DNA of 7,910 nucleotides from contig CAMWGS010000087.1 in assembly GCA_947173865.1 (NCBI GenBank), forward strand, positions 1 to 7,910, given 5' to 3'. Made by a program: the position numbers and the translations under genes. The DNA is from an uncultured Ruminococcus sp. GTDB taxonomy: Bacteria > Bacillota > Clostridia > Oscillospirales > Ruminococcaceae. Below the pieces are notes generated by a model, which did not search any database, was not told the DNA's origin, and saw only the letters and a program-made list of their open reading frames with translations. The stretch's first letter is position 1; each line of letters begins with the position of its first letter. Below, one piece after another: positions 1 through 6,465 of the stretch.

Positions 1-254
1 TACATATATTTAGGACTTGTCTTACTTTTTATAAGCATTTCGACAAAACACACAGCATCTTCCATATTAAGGGAAAAATCGGGAATAACTTCCTTTTCAC
101 CTGTTTTATAGTCTTCTGTTTCTATACCATATGTAACTGTTTTTCCTATGCGTCCTGAAATCACCCTGTAAGCTACTTTGTTTTCACCATATACTTCCAT
201 ATAAACAGTCCTGTCGGTGACCTGATTTTTTACTTTTTTAACCGTATTAAACAT
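1..254 (-). CDS. Small protein resembling DUF6514, 3' end outside window
   Basis: An open frame of 84 codons starts at ATG 254-252 and continues off the window edge without a stop. The start is supported by an AAGGAG ribosome binding site at 261-266, six bases upstream of the last SD base, and by a good promoter further up. The protein starts MFNTVKKVKNQV and is small, soluble and charged, with no signal peptide or membrane segment. The pattern 'VTYGIE', then 'VIPDFS', then a short helix and 'SPKYM' near the edge recalls the clostridial DUF6514 family as I remember it: a TYGIE-like strand, an I-x-D-h-S strand, and a C-terminal S-P-x-h region. That match is from memory and tentative. DUF6514 proteins have no known function, and none is assigned here. 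It has its own promoter and lies after the glgA terminator, so it is probably not part of the glycogen operon. The gene itself is well supported; the family name is less so. Confidence 0.72.
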   Translation of the reverse strand, partial: MFNTVKKVKNQVTDRTVYMEVYGENKVAYRVISGRIGKTVTYGIETEDYKTGEKEVIPDFSLNMEDAVCFVEMLIKSKTSPKYM

Positions 255-278
255 ACTATTCTCCTTTCTTATGAGAAC

Positions 279-307
279 AGTATAACATGGACAGGCAGAA
301 AAGTGAA
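279..307 (-). promoter_or_regulatory. Sigma-A promoter with extended -10 for the DUF6514-like gene
   Basis: On the minus strand, TTCACT (-35, 302-307) and TATACT (-10, 279-284) are separated by exactly 17 bases. A TG sits one base upstream of the -10, giving an extended -10 element (TGTTATACT). Transcription would start near 272, leaving a very short leader before the AAGGAG at 261-266 and the ATG at 254. The site lies between the glgA terminator and the small gene, as expected for an independent unit. No operator or riboswitch-like structure is visible between promoter and start. Confidence 0.7.
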
Positions 308-353
308 CAGGTATAATAAAAGTCTTTTTAGGATATTGTGTAATTAAACAGCG

Positions 354-386
354 AAAAAATTACCGTCGGCAAAACACCGACGGTAA
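354..386 (-). terminator. Rho-independent terminator of the glg operon
   Basis: A perfect 10-bp inverted repeat (arms 360-369 and 377-386, core ACCGTCGG/CCGACGGT) encloses a 7-base loop. On the minus strand it is followed at once by six T residues (359-354). It begins four bases after the glgA stop codon (391-393). The other strand lacks a T-run after the stem, so the terminator acts only in the direction of glg transcription. Confidence 0.93.
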
Positions 387-390
387 AAAT

Positions 391-1809
391 TTATACTGAC
401 ATAACGTCATTGTAAAGTCTTATATAAACATCAGCCGAAGATGCCCAGCTGTAATCGCACTTCATGGCACGTCTGACCAGTGCATTCCACACTTTTTTAT
501 CTTCATAGTCACGCTTTGCACGTTTTACAGCGTCAAGCATATCGTTGGCATTATATGTCTTGAATGTAAAGCCGTTTCCGTCCACACCGCCGTTATCACG
601 CACGGAATCACGCAAACCGCCTGTCTCACGGACAATCGGAACTGTTCCGTATCTCATTGAAATCATCTGTGCAAGACCGCACGGCTCACTTTGTGACGGC
701 ATAAGGAACATATCCGCACCTGCATAAATTTTATGCGAAAGTTCGGGAACAAATCCGAGTGTCACGGAAACTCTGTCGGGATATCTTGCCGACATTTCAC
801 GGAAAAAGTCCTCATATATTTTTTCACCGCTTCCAAGAACGACAAATTTAATGCCCATGCCGACTATTTCTTCAAATACACATCTGATAAGGTCTATTCC
901 CTTATGTCCGACAAATCTTGTAACTATACCCACAACAGCTTCATCACCGTCGGCAAGTCCCAGCTCTTTCAGGAGTGCTTTCTTGCATTTTGCTTTACCT
1001 GAAATATCGTCTGCCGAAAAACTGCCTGCAATAGTAGCATCATTCTGCGGATTATATATATCATAGTCGATACCGTTAAGAATACCTTTAAGCTTATACT
1101 GCTTTGTAACAAGTATTCTGTCGAGTGAGTGAGCATACCAAGGGTCAAGAATCTCCCACGCATAACTCGGACTTACCGTTGTTATACGGTCAGCGGTTTC
1201 AAAAGCACCTTTCATCATATTTATGTACCCGTCATATTCAAGCAGACCTGCGTTATACATCGGAATACCCATAAGTTCGTCGAGGACTTCACGTCCGTAA
1301 CGCCCCTGATACTCAATATTGTGAACGGTAAAGACATTTTTTATACCGTCGTAACCTTGCTGATACTTGTAATAAACATTATAGTACACAGGAATAAGAG
1401 CGGTCTGCCAGTCGTGACAATGGATTATATCAGGCTTAAAATCAATATGTCTGAGCATTTCAAGAACAGCACGGTCAAAGAATACAAATCTTTCACAGTC
1501 ATCATAAAAACCGTACAGACCATCTCTTGAAAAATAGTATTCATTATCAATAAAATAATAATCAATGCCGTTCTGATGAGCTGTGAATATTCCGCAGTAC
1601 TGTTTTCGCCACGAAACATCAACAGTAATATTTTTCACAAAAGTCATCTGACAGCGTAATTCATCACTTATTGCACCATAAAGCGGTATAACAACACTGC
1701 AATTATGACCTTTTGCATTTATATATTTAGGAAGTGAACCCACTACATCGGCAAGACCGCCTGAGGCTGCAAAAGGTACAGCCTCACTGGCAGCAAAAAG
1801 TATATTCAT
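391..1809 (-). CDS. glgA: Glycogen synthase, ADP-glucose dependent (GT5)
   Basis: GlgA transfers glucose from ADP-glucose to the non-reducing end of an alpha-1,4-glucan in the cytoplasm. At 472 aa it matches the family length (E. coli 477). Two Rossmann-like halves are visible. The N-terminal half (about 1-240) has GGLADVVGSLP (17-27), HCHDW (130-134), HNIEYQG (163-169) and VSPSYA (212-217). The C-terminal half has LNGID (244-248), the phosphate-binding R298 and K303 in TRFVGHKG, and the catalytic SEPCGL block (374-379, E375) followed by TGGL (396-399). One family residue differs: where E. coli has Lys15 in KTGGL, this protein reads ASGGL, so position 15 is Ala. The ATG at 1809 is preceded by GGGGTGA (1816-1822), 14 bases after the glgD stop, which indicates cotranscription. 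It is the last gene before the terminator. Identification is firm; the effect of the Ala15 change is not known from sequence. Confidence 0.97.
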   Translation of the reverse strand: MNILFAASEAVPFAASGGLADVVGSLPKYINAKGHNCSVVIPLYGAISDELRCQMTFVKNITVDVSWRKQYCGIFTAHQNGIDYYFIDNEYYFSRDGLYGFYDDCERFVFFDRAVLEMLRHIDFKPDIIHCHDWQTALIPVYYNVYYKYQQGYDGIKNVFTVHNIEYQGRYGREVLDELMGIPMYNAGLLEYDGYINMMKGAFETADRITTVSPSYAWEILDPWYAHSLDRILVTKQYKLKGILNGIDYDIYNPQNDATIAGSFSADDISGKAKCKKALLKELGLADGDEAVVGIVTRFVGHKGIDLIRCVFEEIVGMGIKFVVLGSGEKIYEDFFREMSARYPDRVSVTLGFVPELSHKIYAGADMFLMPSQSEPCGLAQMISMRYGTVPIVRETGGLRDSVRDNGGVDGNGFTFKTYNANDMLDAVKRAKRDYEDKKVWNALVRRAMKCDYSWASSADVYIRLYNDVMSV

Positions 1810-1823
1810 AGAGAGTCACCCCG

Positions 1824-2945
1824 TCAGATTTTGCCGTTTTTACCTATATAAAGCGGATATGTTTCAGAACCTGTAAGAACCTTGTCGTCACTGACTTCAA
1901 CACACTTATCTGTAATTACTGAAGAAATACTACAGTTTTCGCCTATTTTTGTACTTTGGAGAATAACGGAATTCTTTACAACAGTACCCTTTCCGACTTT
2001 GACACCTCTGAACAGGATAGAATTTTCAACAGTACCCTCAATTATACAGCCGTCTGCAATAAGAGAATTTTTAATATTTGACTCAAGACCATATTTTACA
2101 GGTCCGTTATCACCGATTTTCGTATAAACGGGCATAGTCTTTTTAAAGAGGGCATTTCTCTTTTCTGTTTCAAGAAGCATTTTATTTGCGGCGTAATAGT
2201 TCTGGACACTGTCAATTCTTGTGAAAAATTCCTTGTGTTCGTAACCCATGATTTTATATTCATCTCTTTTGCCCTGAAGTATTTCACGGGTAAAGCTGTG
2301 CTGATTACGGCTTGCAGCCTCAGAAACAATCTTCTTAAGAAATTCCTTGCTCATAATCATCATATCAAGCCACATATTACATTCGCCTGAAATCTGTGGG
2401 TCAACAAGAACGTCACTAAGACGGTTTTCGTCGTTGAATTCAAGAATTGTAGCACAGTTATTTTTTTCGCTGTCATAAAGTCCCTTGCTGTAAATAAGGG
2501 TTATATCTGCACCTGTATCCGTGTGCTGTTTAAGAACAGGAGTAAAGTCAATAGTAGTCACAACGTCGCAGTTAGCGAGGATAACGTATTTAGCCTTTGA
2601 ATGTTCAACAAAGCTCCATATATTGTTTAAAGCGTCAAGTCTGCCCTTGTACATACCACCTGTCTGGCTGTAAGGGGGAAGCAGATGAAGTCCGCCCTTT
2701 TTACGTGACAAATCCCAGTCACGACCCGAGCCGAGATGGTCGAGAAGAGAACCATAATTTGACTTTGTGATTACACCGACCTCATAAATACCCGAATTCA
2801 CCATATTTGAAAGGGGAAAATCAATCATACGGTAACGTCCGCCGAAAGGGATTGACCCCATAGTTCTCTGCTTTGTCAGTTCGCTCACATAAGAATCGTG
2901 CATACTTGCAAAGATAAGTCCTAAAACATTATAATTAACACTCAT
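1824..2945 (-). CDS. glgD: GlgD, degenerate ADP-glucose pyrophosphorylase subunit
   Basis: GlgD is a GlgC paralogue that, in Firmicutes, pairs with GlgC in a heteromeric ADP-glucose pyrophosphorylase and modulates it. The 373-aa protein keeps the nucleotidyltransferase fold (about 6-260), with IPFGGRYRMIDFPLSN (32-47) and DWDL (76-79). A C-terminal left-handed beta-helix follows (about 275-355), with repeated hexapeptide-like turns such as IEGTVENSILFRGV. The active-site loop is lost: GGQGSRL of the neighbouring GlgC is SMHDSYV here (14-20), the AKPAV block carrying the activator-site lysine is TMGSI, and EKP is VDP (181-183). The Asp in NCD (127) is kept. It is therefore probably inactive alone and regulatory, which is inferred from the family. 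It starts 16 bases after the glgC stop with a strong GGAGGAG site (2953-2959), suggesting coupled synthesis of the two subunits in similar amounts. Confidence 0.95.
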   Translation of the reverse strand: MSVNYNVLGLIFASMHDSYVSELTKQRTMGSIPFGGRYRMIDFPLSNMVNSGIYEVGVITKSNYGSLLDHLGSGRDWDLSRKKGGLHLLPPYSQTGGMYKGRLDALNNIWSFVEHSKAKYVILANCDVVTTIDFTPVLKQHTDTGADITLIYSKGLYDSEKNNCATILEFNDENRLSDVLVDPQISGECNMWLDMMIMSKEFLKKIVSEAASRNQHSFTREILQGKRDEYKIMGYEHKEFFTRIDSVQNYYAANKMLLETEKRNALFKKTMPVYTKIGDNGPVKYGLESNIKNSLIADGCIIEGTVENSILFRGVKVGKGTVVKNSVILQSTKIGENCSISSVITDKCVEVSDDKVLTGSETYPLYIGKNGKI

Positions 2946-2961
2946 AGTAAAACTCCTCCGG

Positions 2962-4188
2962 TTATATGTTTTCGCCGATTATCTGCTTTGGTTCAACAGT
3001 CTTTCCCTCTGAAACGGTTACATTGTGACCGACAACAGCAATGCCCCAATCATCTCTGTTTTCAACTTGTTCAGGGTCTAAACCGATATGAGAACCGCTT
3101 TCAATAATACTGTCACTGCCTACAATAGCGTACTCAACGACTGCACCCGATTTTATTACCGCACCGGGCATAATAATACTGTATTTTACAGTTGCGTTCT
3201 TTTCAACAGTAACACCGGAGAACACAATTGAAAAATCAACATTTCCGTCTATACTGCTTCCCTCGTCAATCATTGAATTTTCGATATTTGCGTTGTCGCC
3301 GACATACTGAGGGGGCATATAATTATTTCTTGAATATATTTTCCAGCTCGGGTCATAGAGGTCAAGAGGTATACTCGGGCTGAGCAAATCCATATTTGCT
3401 TCCCAGAGAGAGTCAAGAGTACCAACGTCTTTCCAGTAACCTTCAAACTCATAAGCAAAGAGTCTCTGATTGTCACGGAGCATTGAAGTAATAATATCCT
3501 TGCCGAAGTCTTTTGACCATGCTTCACCACGTTCACGTTTTGCATTAGCGTCGTTTTCGTTTTCAATGAGGTACTTTCTGAGTTTCTCCCAGCTGAATAC
3601 ATAAATACCCATTGATGCAAGGGTTGACTTAGGCTCTTTCGGTTTTTCAACAAAGTCCATAACTTTATTCTGTTCGTCACAAATCATGATACCGAAACGT
3701 GAAGCTTCTGCTCTCGGTACGTCTATAACAGAAATTGTACAGTCTGCATTGTTTGCAATATGGAAATCAACCATTTTCGAGTAGTCCATTTTATATATAT
3801 GGTCACCGCCGAGAACAACGACATATTCAGGATTATAACGTTCAATAAAACGGATATTCTGATAAATTGCGTTTGCAGTACCTTCATACCATGAAGCACC
3901 AGCCTGTGTTTCGTAAGGCGGAAGAACATGGACACCACCATTCATTTTGTCCAAATCCCACGGCTGACCGTTACCGATATACTCATTAAGCACAAGTGGT
4001 TGATACTGTGTAAGAACACCTACAGTATCTATACCTGAATTGGTGCAGTTTGAAAGAGGGAAATCAATCAGACGATATTTTCCGCCGTATGGAACAGCAG
4101 GTTTAGCGACATTTTTAGTAAGTGCATAAAGTCTGCTGCCCTGACCGCCTGCAAGCAGCATAGCAACACATTTTTTCTTTGTATACAT
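2962..4188 (-). CDS. glgC: Glucose-1-phosphate adenylyltransferase, catalytic subunit
   Basis: GlgC makes ADP-glucose and pyrophosphate from ATP and glucose-1-phosphate, the committed and normally allosteric step of glycogen synthesis. At 408 aa it is slightly longer than B. subtilis GlgC (about 380). The N-terminal nucleotidyltransferase domain (about 6-270) carries the ATP loop LAGGQGSRL (12-20) and AKPAV (28-32), whose lysine aligns with the E. coli activator-site Lys39. It also has GGKYRLIDFPLSN (35-47), GTANAIYQN (103-111), the catalytic Asp129 in GGDHIYKMDY, FVEKP (179-183, glucose-1-phosphate lysine 182) and WKDVGT (252-257). The C-terminal left-handed beta-helix spans about 290-400 and ends in a short extension. 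All key residues are present, so this is the active subunit, beside its degenerate partner GlgD. The ATG at 4188 has an AGGAGGA site at 4194-4200. The 69-nt gap after glgB contains a small hairpin. Confidence 0.97.
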   Translation of the reverse strand: MYTKKKCVAMLLAGGQGSRLYALTKNVAKPAVPYGGKYRLIDFPLSNCTNSGIDTVGVLTQYQPLVLNEYIGNGQPWDLDKMNGGVHVLPPYETQAGASWYEGTANAIYQNIRFIERYNPEYVVVLGGDHIYKMDYSKMVDFHIANNADCTISVIDVPRAEASRFGIMICDEQNKVMDFVEKPKEPKSTLASMGIYVFSWEKLRKYLIENENDANAKRERGEAWSKDFGKDIITSMLRDNQRLFAYEFEGYWKDVGTLDSLWEANMDLLSPSIPLDLYDPSWKIYSRNNYMPPQYVGDNANIENSMIDEGSSIDGNVDFSIVFSGVTVEKNATVKYSIIMPGAVIKSGAVVEYAIVGSDSIIESGSHIGLDPEQVENRDDWGIAVVGHNVTVSEGKTVEPKQIIGENI

Positions 4189-4215
4189 ATAATTCCTCCT
4201 AAAAGTGTTTTCATT

Positions 4216-4236
4216 TAATCCGCATATTACGGATTA
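4216..4236 (-). other. Intercistronic hairpin between glgB and glgC
   Basis: Perfect 7-bp arms TAATCCG (4216-4222) and CGGATTA (4230-4236) flank a 7-base loop in the glgB-glgC gap. On the transcribed (minus) strand the stem is followed by AATGAAAAC rather than a T-run, so it is not a standard terminator. It could mark an RNA processing or stabilising site that sets GlgB apart from GlgC/GlgD/GlgA in dose. That role is inference, and a stem this small could also be chance. Confidence 0.5.
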
Positions 4237-4257
4237 GTACTGAAATGTTTACAGAAT

Positions 4258-6288
4258 TTATTCAGCCTTGACAGAGCGTCCGGACTTTGTCGAGGTTTTT
4301 GGCTTTTTAACAGCATCATCTTTTTCTGCTGACTTTTTCGTTTTTTTACTTTCTGCGGAAATTTCTGTTTCTGCTGTAACTTTTGGTGTTCTCTTTTTCA
4401 CGGGTGCATACTTGAGATAAATTACGGAAAGCGGTGCAAGTGTCATTGATATACACTGGTCAAAACCGTGCATTGCTATTTTTTCCGTTTTGAACGACTT
4501 TTCGGTTACTCCCGAACCGCCGAACTCTGTTGCATCTGTATTGAAAACAAGCTTATATCTGCCCTTTTTGAGAACACCTATTTTATAGTCACTGCGTCCG
4601 ACAGGAACGAAATTGCAGACCGTAATTATTTCTTCACCGTTATCGTCTATACGACGGAAAGCAATTATACTCTGCTTGTTGTCGTCATTGGAAATCCAGC
4701 TGAAACCGTTCCAAGAATCATCATTCTGCCAAAACGGTGTATTTTCGATATAGAATTTATTTAATTTTTCAGAAAATTTCATCATTATCTTATGGAAAGC
4801 AGATTCTTTCATAAGATTCCAGTCAAGCTGTGACTGATAATTCCACTCTTTTTCCTGAGCAAATTCCTGCCCCATAAAGAGAAGTTTTTTTCCAGGATGA
4901 GCCATCATATACGCCAGAAAAGCACGGTATGAAGCAAATTTCTGCTCATACTCTCCCGGCATTTTGTTTATCATCGAGCATTTTCCGTACACAACTTCAT
5001 CATGTGAAATCGGAAGGACATAATTTTCAGAAAAAGCGTAGAAGAATGAGAAAGTAAGTTTATCATGATTGAATGAGCGGTAAATAGGGTCAAGAGACAT
5101 ATAGTGAAGCATATCATTCATCCAGCCCATATTCCACTTGAAATTGAAACCGAGTCCGCCGACATCAGTTGGCTTTGTAACAAGAGGCCAAGCCGTTGAT
5201 TCTTCAGCAATCATAAGGGCATCGGGGTGATTTGAGAATATGGCTTCATTAAGATTCTTGAAGAACTGAACTGCTTCAAGATTTTCATTTCCGCCGTTTA
5301 TATTTGCTACCCATTCACCGTCACGTCTGTCATAGTCAAGATAGAGCATGGAAGCAACTGCGTCAACTCTCAGACCGTCAACATGGAATTCGTTGAACCA
5401 GTAATTTGCACTTGAAATAAGGAATGAGCATACTTCTGCTTTTCCGTAGTCAAATACACGTGTTCCCCACGACTTATGCTCTTTTTTGCGTTCGTCGGTA
5501 TATTCATAACAGCAAGTTCCGTCAAATTCATAAAGACCTGATGCGTCTTTAGGGAAGTGAGCAGGAACCCAGTCAAGAATAACACCGATACCTGCTTCAT
5601 GGAACATATCAACCATTTTTCTGAAATCGTCGGGAGTTCCGTAACGGGAAGTAGGCGCAAAATAACCTGTTACCTGATAACCCCATGAACCGTCAAAGGG
5701 ATATTCTGTAAGTGGCATGAATTCAACATGAGTATATGACATTTTTTTAAGATACGGAATAATTTCATTTGCAAATGAAATGTAGTCCATAAAAATGTCC
5801 TTCTTTTTTACTTTCCATGAACCAAGATGAACTTCATAGACATTTACGGGACTCTTATATATGCTTTTTTTGTTTTTCTGTGCGAACCACTCGCCGTCAT
5901 TCCACTGATATTCACTCTCATAGATTTTTGAAGCTGTATCAGGTCTTGTTTCAAAGTGAGCTGCATACGGGTCTGATTTGAGAATAGTGCGACCGTCTTT
6001 AGTTCTGATACTGTATTTGTAGACATCAAACTGCTGAAGTTTTGAGATTTCAGCTTCCCATACACCGTCCGCAATAAGAGTCATGGGATTTCTGTCCCTG
6101 TTCCAGTCGTTGAAATCTCCTACAACTGAAACGCTAACAGCATTAGGAGCCCAAACTCTGAAAGTAAACAGGCGTGTGCGGCCTTTTTTTCTCGAATGAA
6201 CACCAAAGAATTTATAGGCCTCATAGTTCTTTCCCTGATAAAACAGATAAAGTGGAAAATCATTAAGGTTTGTATTTTTAACTGACAT
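4258..6288 (-). CDS. glgB: 1,4-alpha-glucan branching enzyme (GH13, CBM48)
   Basis: GlgB cuts alpha-1,4-glucan chains and rejoins them through alpha-1,6 bonds, forming the branches of glycogen. The 676-aa protein has an N-terminal CBM48 domain (about 18-115, with FRVWAPNA and GDFNDWN) and no extra N1 domain of the E. coli type. A GH13 barrel follows (about 145-520) with all four classic regions: DWVPAHF (239-245), GLRVDAV (305-311, nucleophile Asp309), AEES (361-364, acid/base Glu362) and ISHDEV (427-432, Asp430). A C-terminal beta domain ends near LSVIYLKYAP (620-629). Beyond it lies an unusual 48-residue tail (629-676) with 13 Lys and 2 Arg, no aromatic residue and no Leu. The ATG at 6288 has a near-perfect AAAGGAGG site at 6296-6303 and a promoter just upstream. 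It is the first gene of the glgBCDA unit. The enzyme assignment is firm; the tail's role is unknown. Confidence 0.97.
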   Translation of the reverse strand: MSVKNTNLNDFPLYLFYQGKNYEAYKFFGVHSRKKGRTRLFTFRVWAPNAVSVSVVGDFNDWNRDRNPMTLIADGVWEAEISKLQQFDVYKYSIRTKDGRTILKSDPYAAHFETRPDTASKIYESEYQWNDGEWFAQKNKKSIYKSPVNVYEVHLGSWKVKKKDIFMDYISFANEIIPYLKKMSYTHVEFMPLTEYPFDGSWGYQVTGYFAPTSRYGTPDDFRKMVDMFHEAGIGVILDWVPAHFPKDASGLYEFDGTCCYEYTDERKKEHKSWGTRVFDYGKAEVCSFLISSANYWFNEFHVDGLRVDAVASMLYLDYDRRDGEWVANINGGNENLEAVQFFKNLNEAIFSNHPDALMIAEESTAWPLVTKPTDVGGLGFNFKWNMGWMNDMLHYMSLDPIYRSFNHDKLTFSFFYAFSENYVLPISHDEVVYGKCSMINKMPGEYEQKFASYRAFLAYMMAHPGKKLLFMGQEFAQEKEWNYQSQLDWNLMKESAFHKIMMKFSEKLNKFYIENTPFWQNDDSWNGFSWISNDDNKQSIIAFRRIDDNGEEIITVCNFVPVGRSDYKIGVLKKGRYKLVFNTDATEFGGSGVTEKSFKTEKIAMHGFDQCISMTLAPLSVIYLKYAPVKKRTPKVTAETEISAESKKTKKSAEKDDAVKKPKTSTKSGRSVKAE

Positions 6289-6312
6289 AATTTAGCCTCC
6301 TTTGCTATATAC

Positions 6313-6341
6313 ATTTTAGCAGAAATGGAAGAATTATTCAA
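6313..6341 (-). promoter_or_regulatory. Sigma-A promoter for the glgBCDA operon
   Basis: On the minus strand, TTGAAT (-35, 6336-6341) and TAAAAT (-10, 6313-6318) are spaced by 17 bases, four and five of six matches to consensus. Transcription would begin near 6306, so the leader is only about 17-20 bases and consists mainly of the AAAGGAGG ribosome binding site (6296-6303) of glgB. So short a leader leaves no room for a riboswitch or attenuator. I see no convincing CcpA cre site. Confidence 0.62.
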
Positions 6342-6360
6342 GCTTTTTTAGAAATCGGGT

Positions 6361-6411
6361 AAAAAATTCAGACAATACGCTAATTTTTATGTACAAATTT
6401 AGTGCATATTG
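6361..6411 (-). terminator. Imperfect hairpin with U-run, possible spoIIE terminator
   Basis: On the minus strand, CAATATGC (6404-6411) can pair with GCGTATTG (6373-6380) in eight pairs including one G-U. The stem continues past a two-base bulge into a weak AT-rich upper part. Six bases after the stem comes a run of six T (6366-6361). It lies about 55 bases after the spoIIE stop and just before the glgB promoter, a sensible place for a terminator. The weak stem and the offset U-run make it only a candidate. Confidence 0.35.
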
Positions 6412-6465
6412 ACATATTTTTCATATCAATAACTTTCAACGTTGTTAAAATGTACACATGATTAT

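Noticed and set aside
1129..1530. 133-codon plus-strand open frame antisense to glgA
   Set aside because: It lies fully inside a strongly conserved gene, has no recognisable domain and no convincing ribosome binding site, and its composition is what the antisense of a coding frame gives.
3270..3680. 136-codon minus-strand frame inside glgC
   Set aside because: Alternative frame of glgC, whose own frame carries all catalytic motifs across this stretch.
4189..4257. Possible internal promoter for glgC in the glgB-glgC gap
   Set aside because: A TAATAT-like -10 exists within the hairpin loop, but no -35 element at proper spacing could be found.
4468..4764. 98-codon plus-strand open frame antisense to glgB
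   Set aside because: Shadow of the branching-enzyme coding frame; no domain or start signal of its own.
6289..6312. Riboswitch or attenuator in the glgB leader
   Set aside because: The leader from the predicted start is under about 20 bases and is mostly ribosome binding site.
6408..6430. Imperfect inverted repeat ATTGA..ATAT / ATATCAAT as a possible operator
   Set aside because: The arms match only with a two-base bulge, and it overlaps an alternative hairpin; too weak to call.
6390..6456. Two copies of the palindrome TGTACA (6390-6395 and 6451-6456) and the palindrome CAACGTTG (6437-6444) in the spoIIE-glgB gap
   Set aside because: Six- to eight-base palindromes are expected by chance in AT-rich DNA, and their positions do not fit an operator for the glgB promoter.
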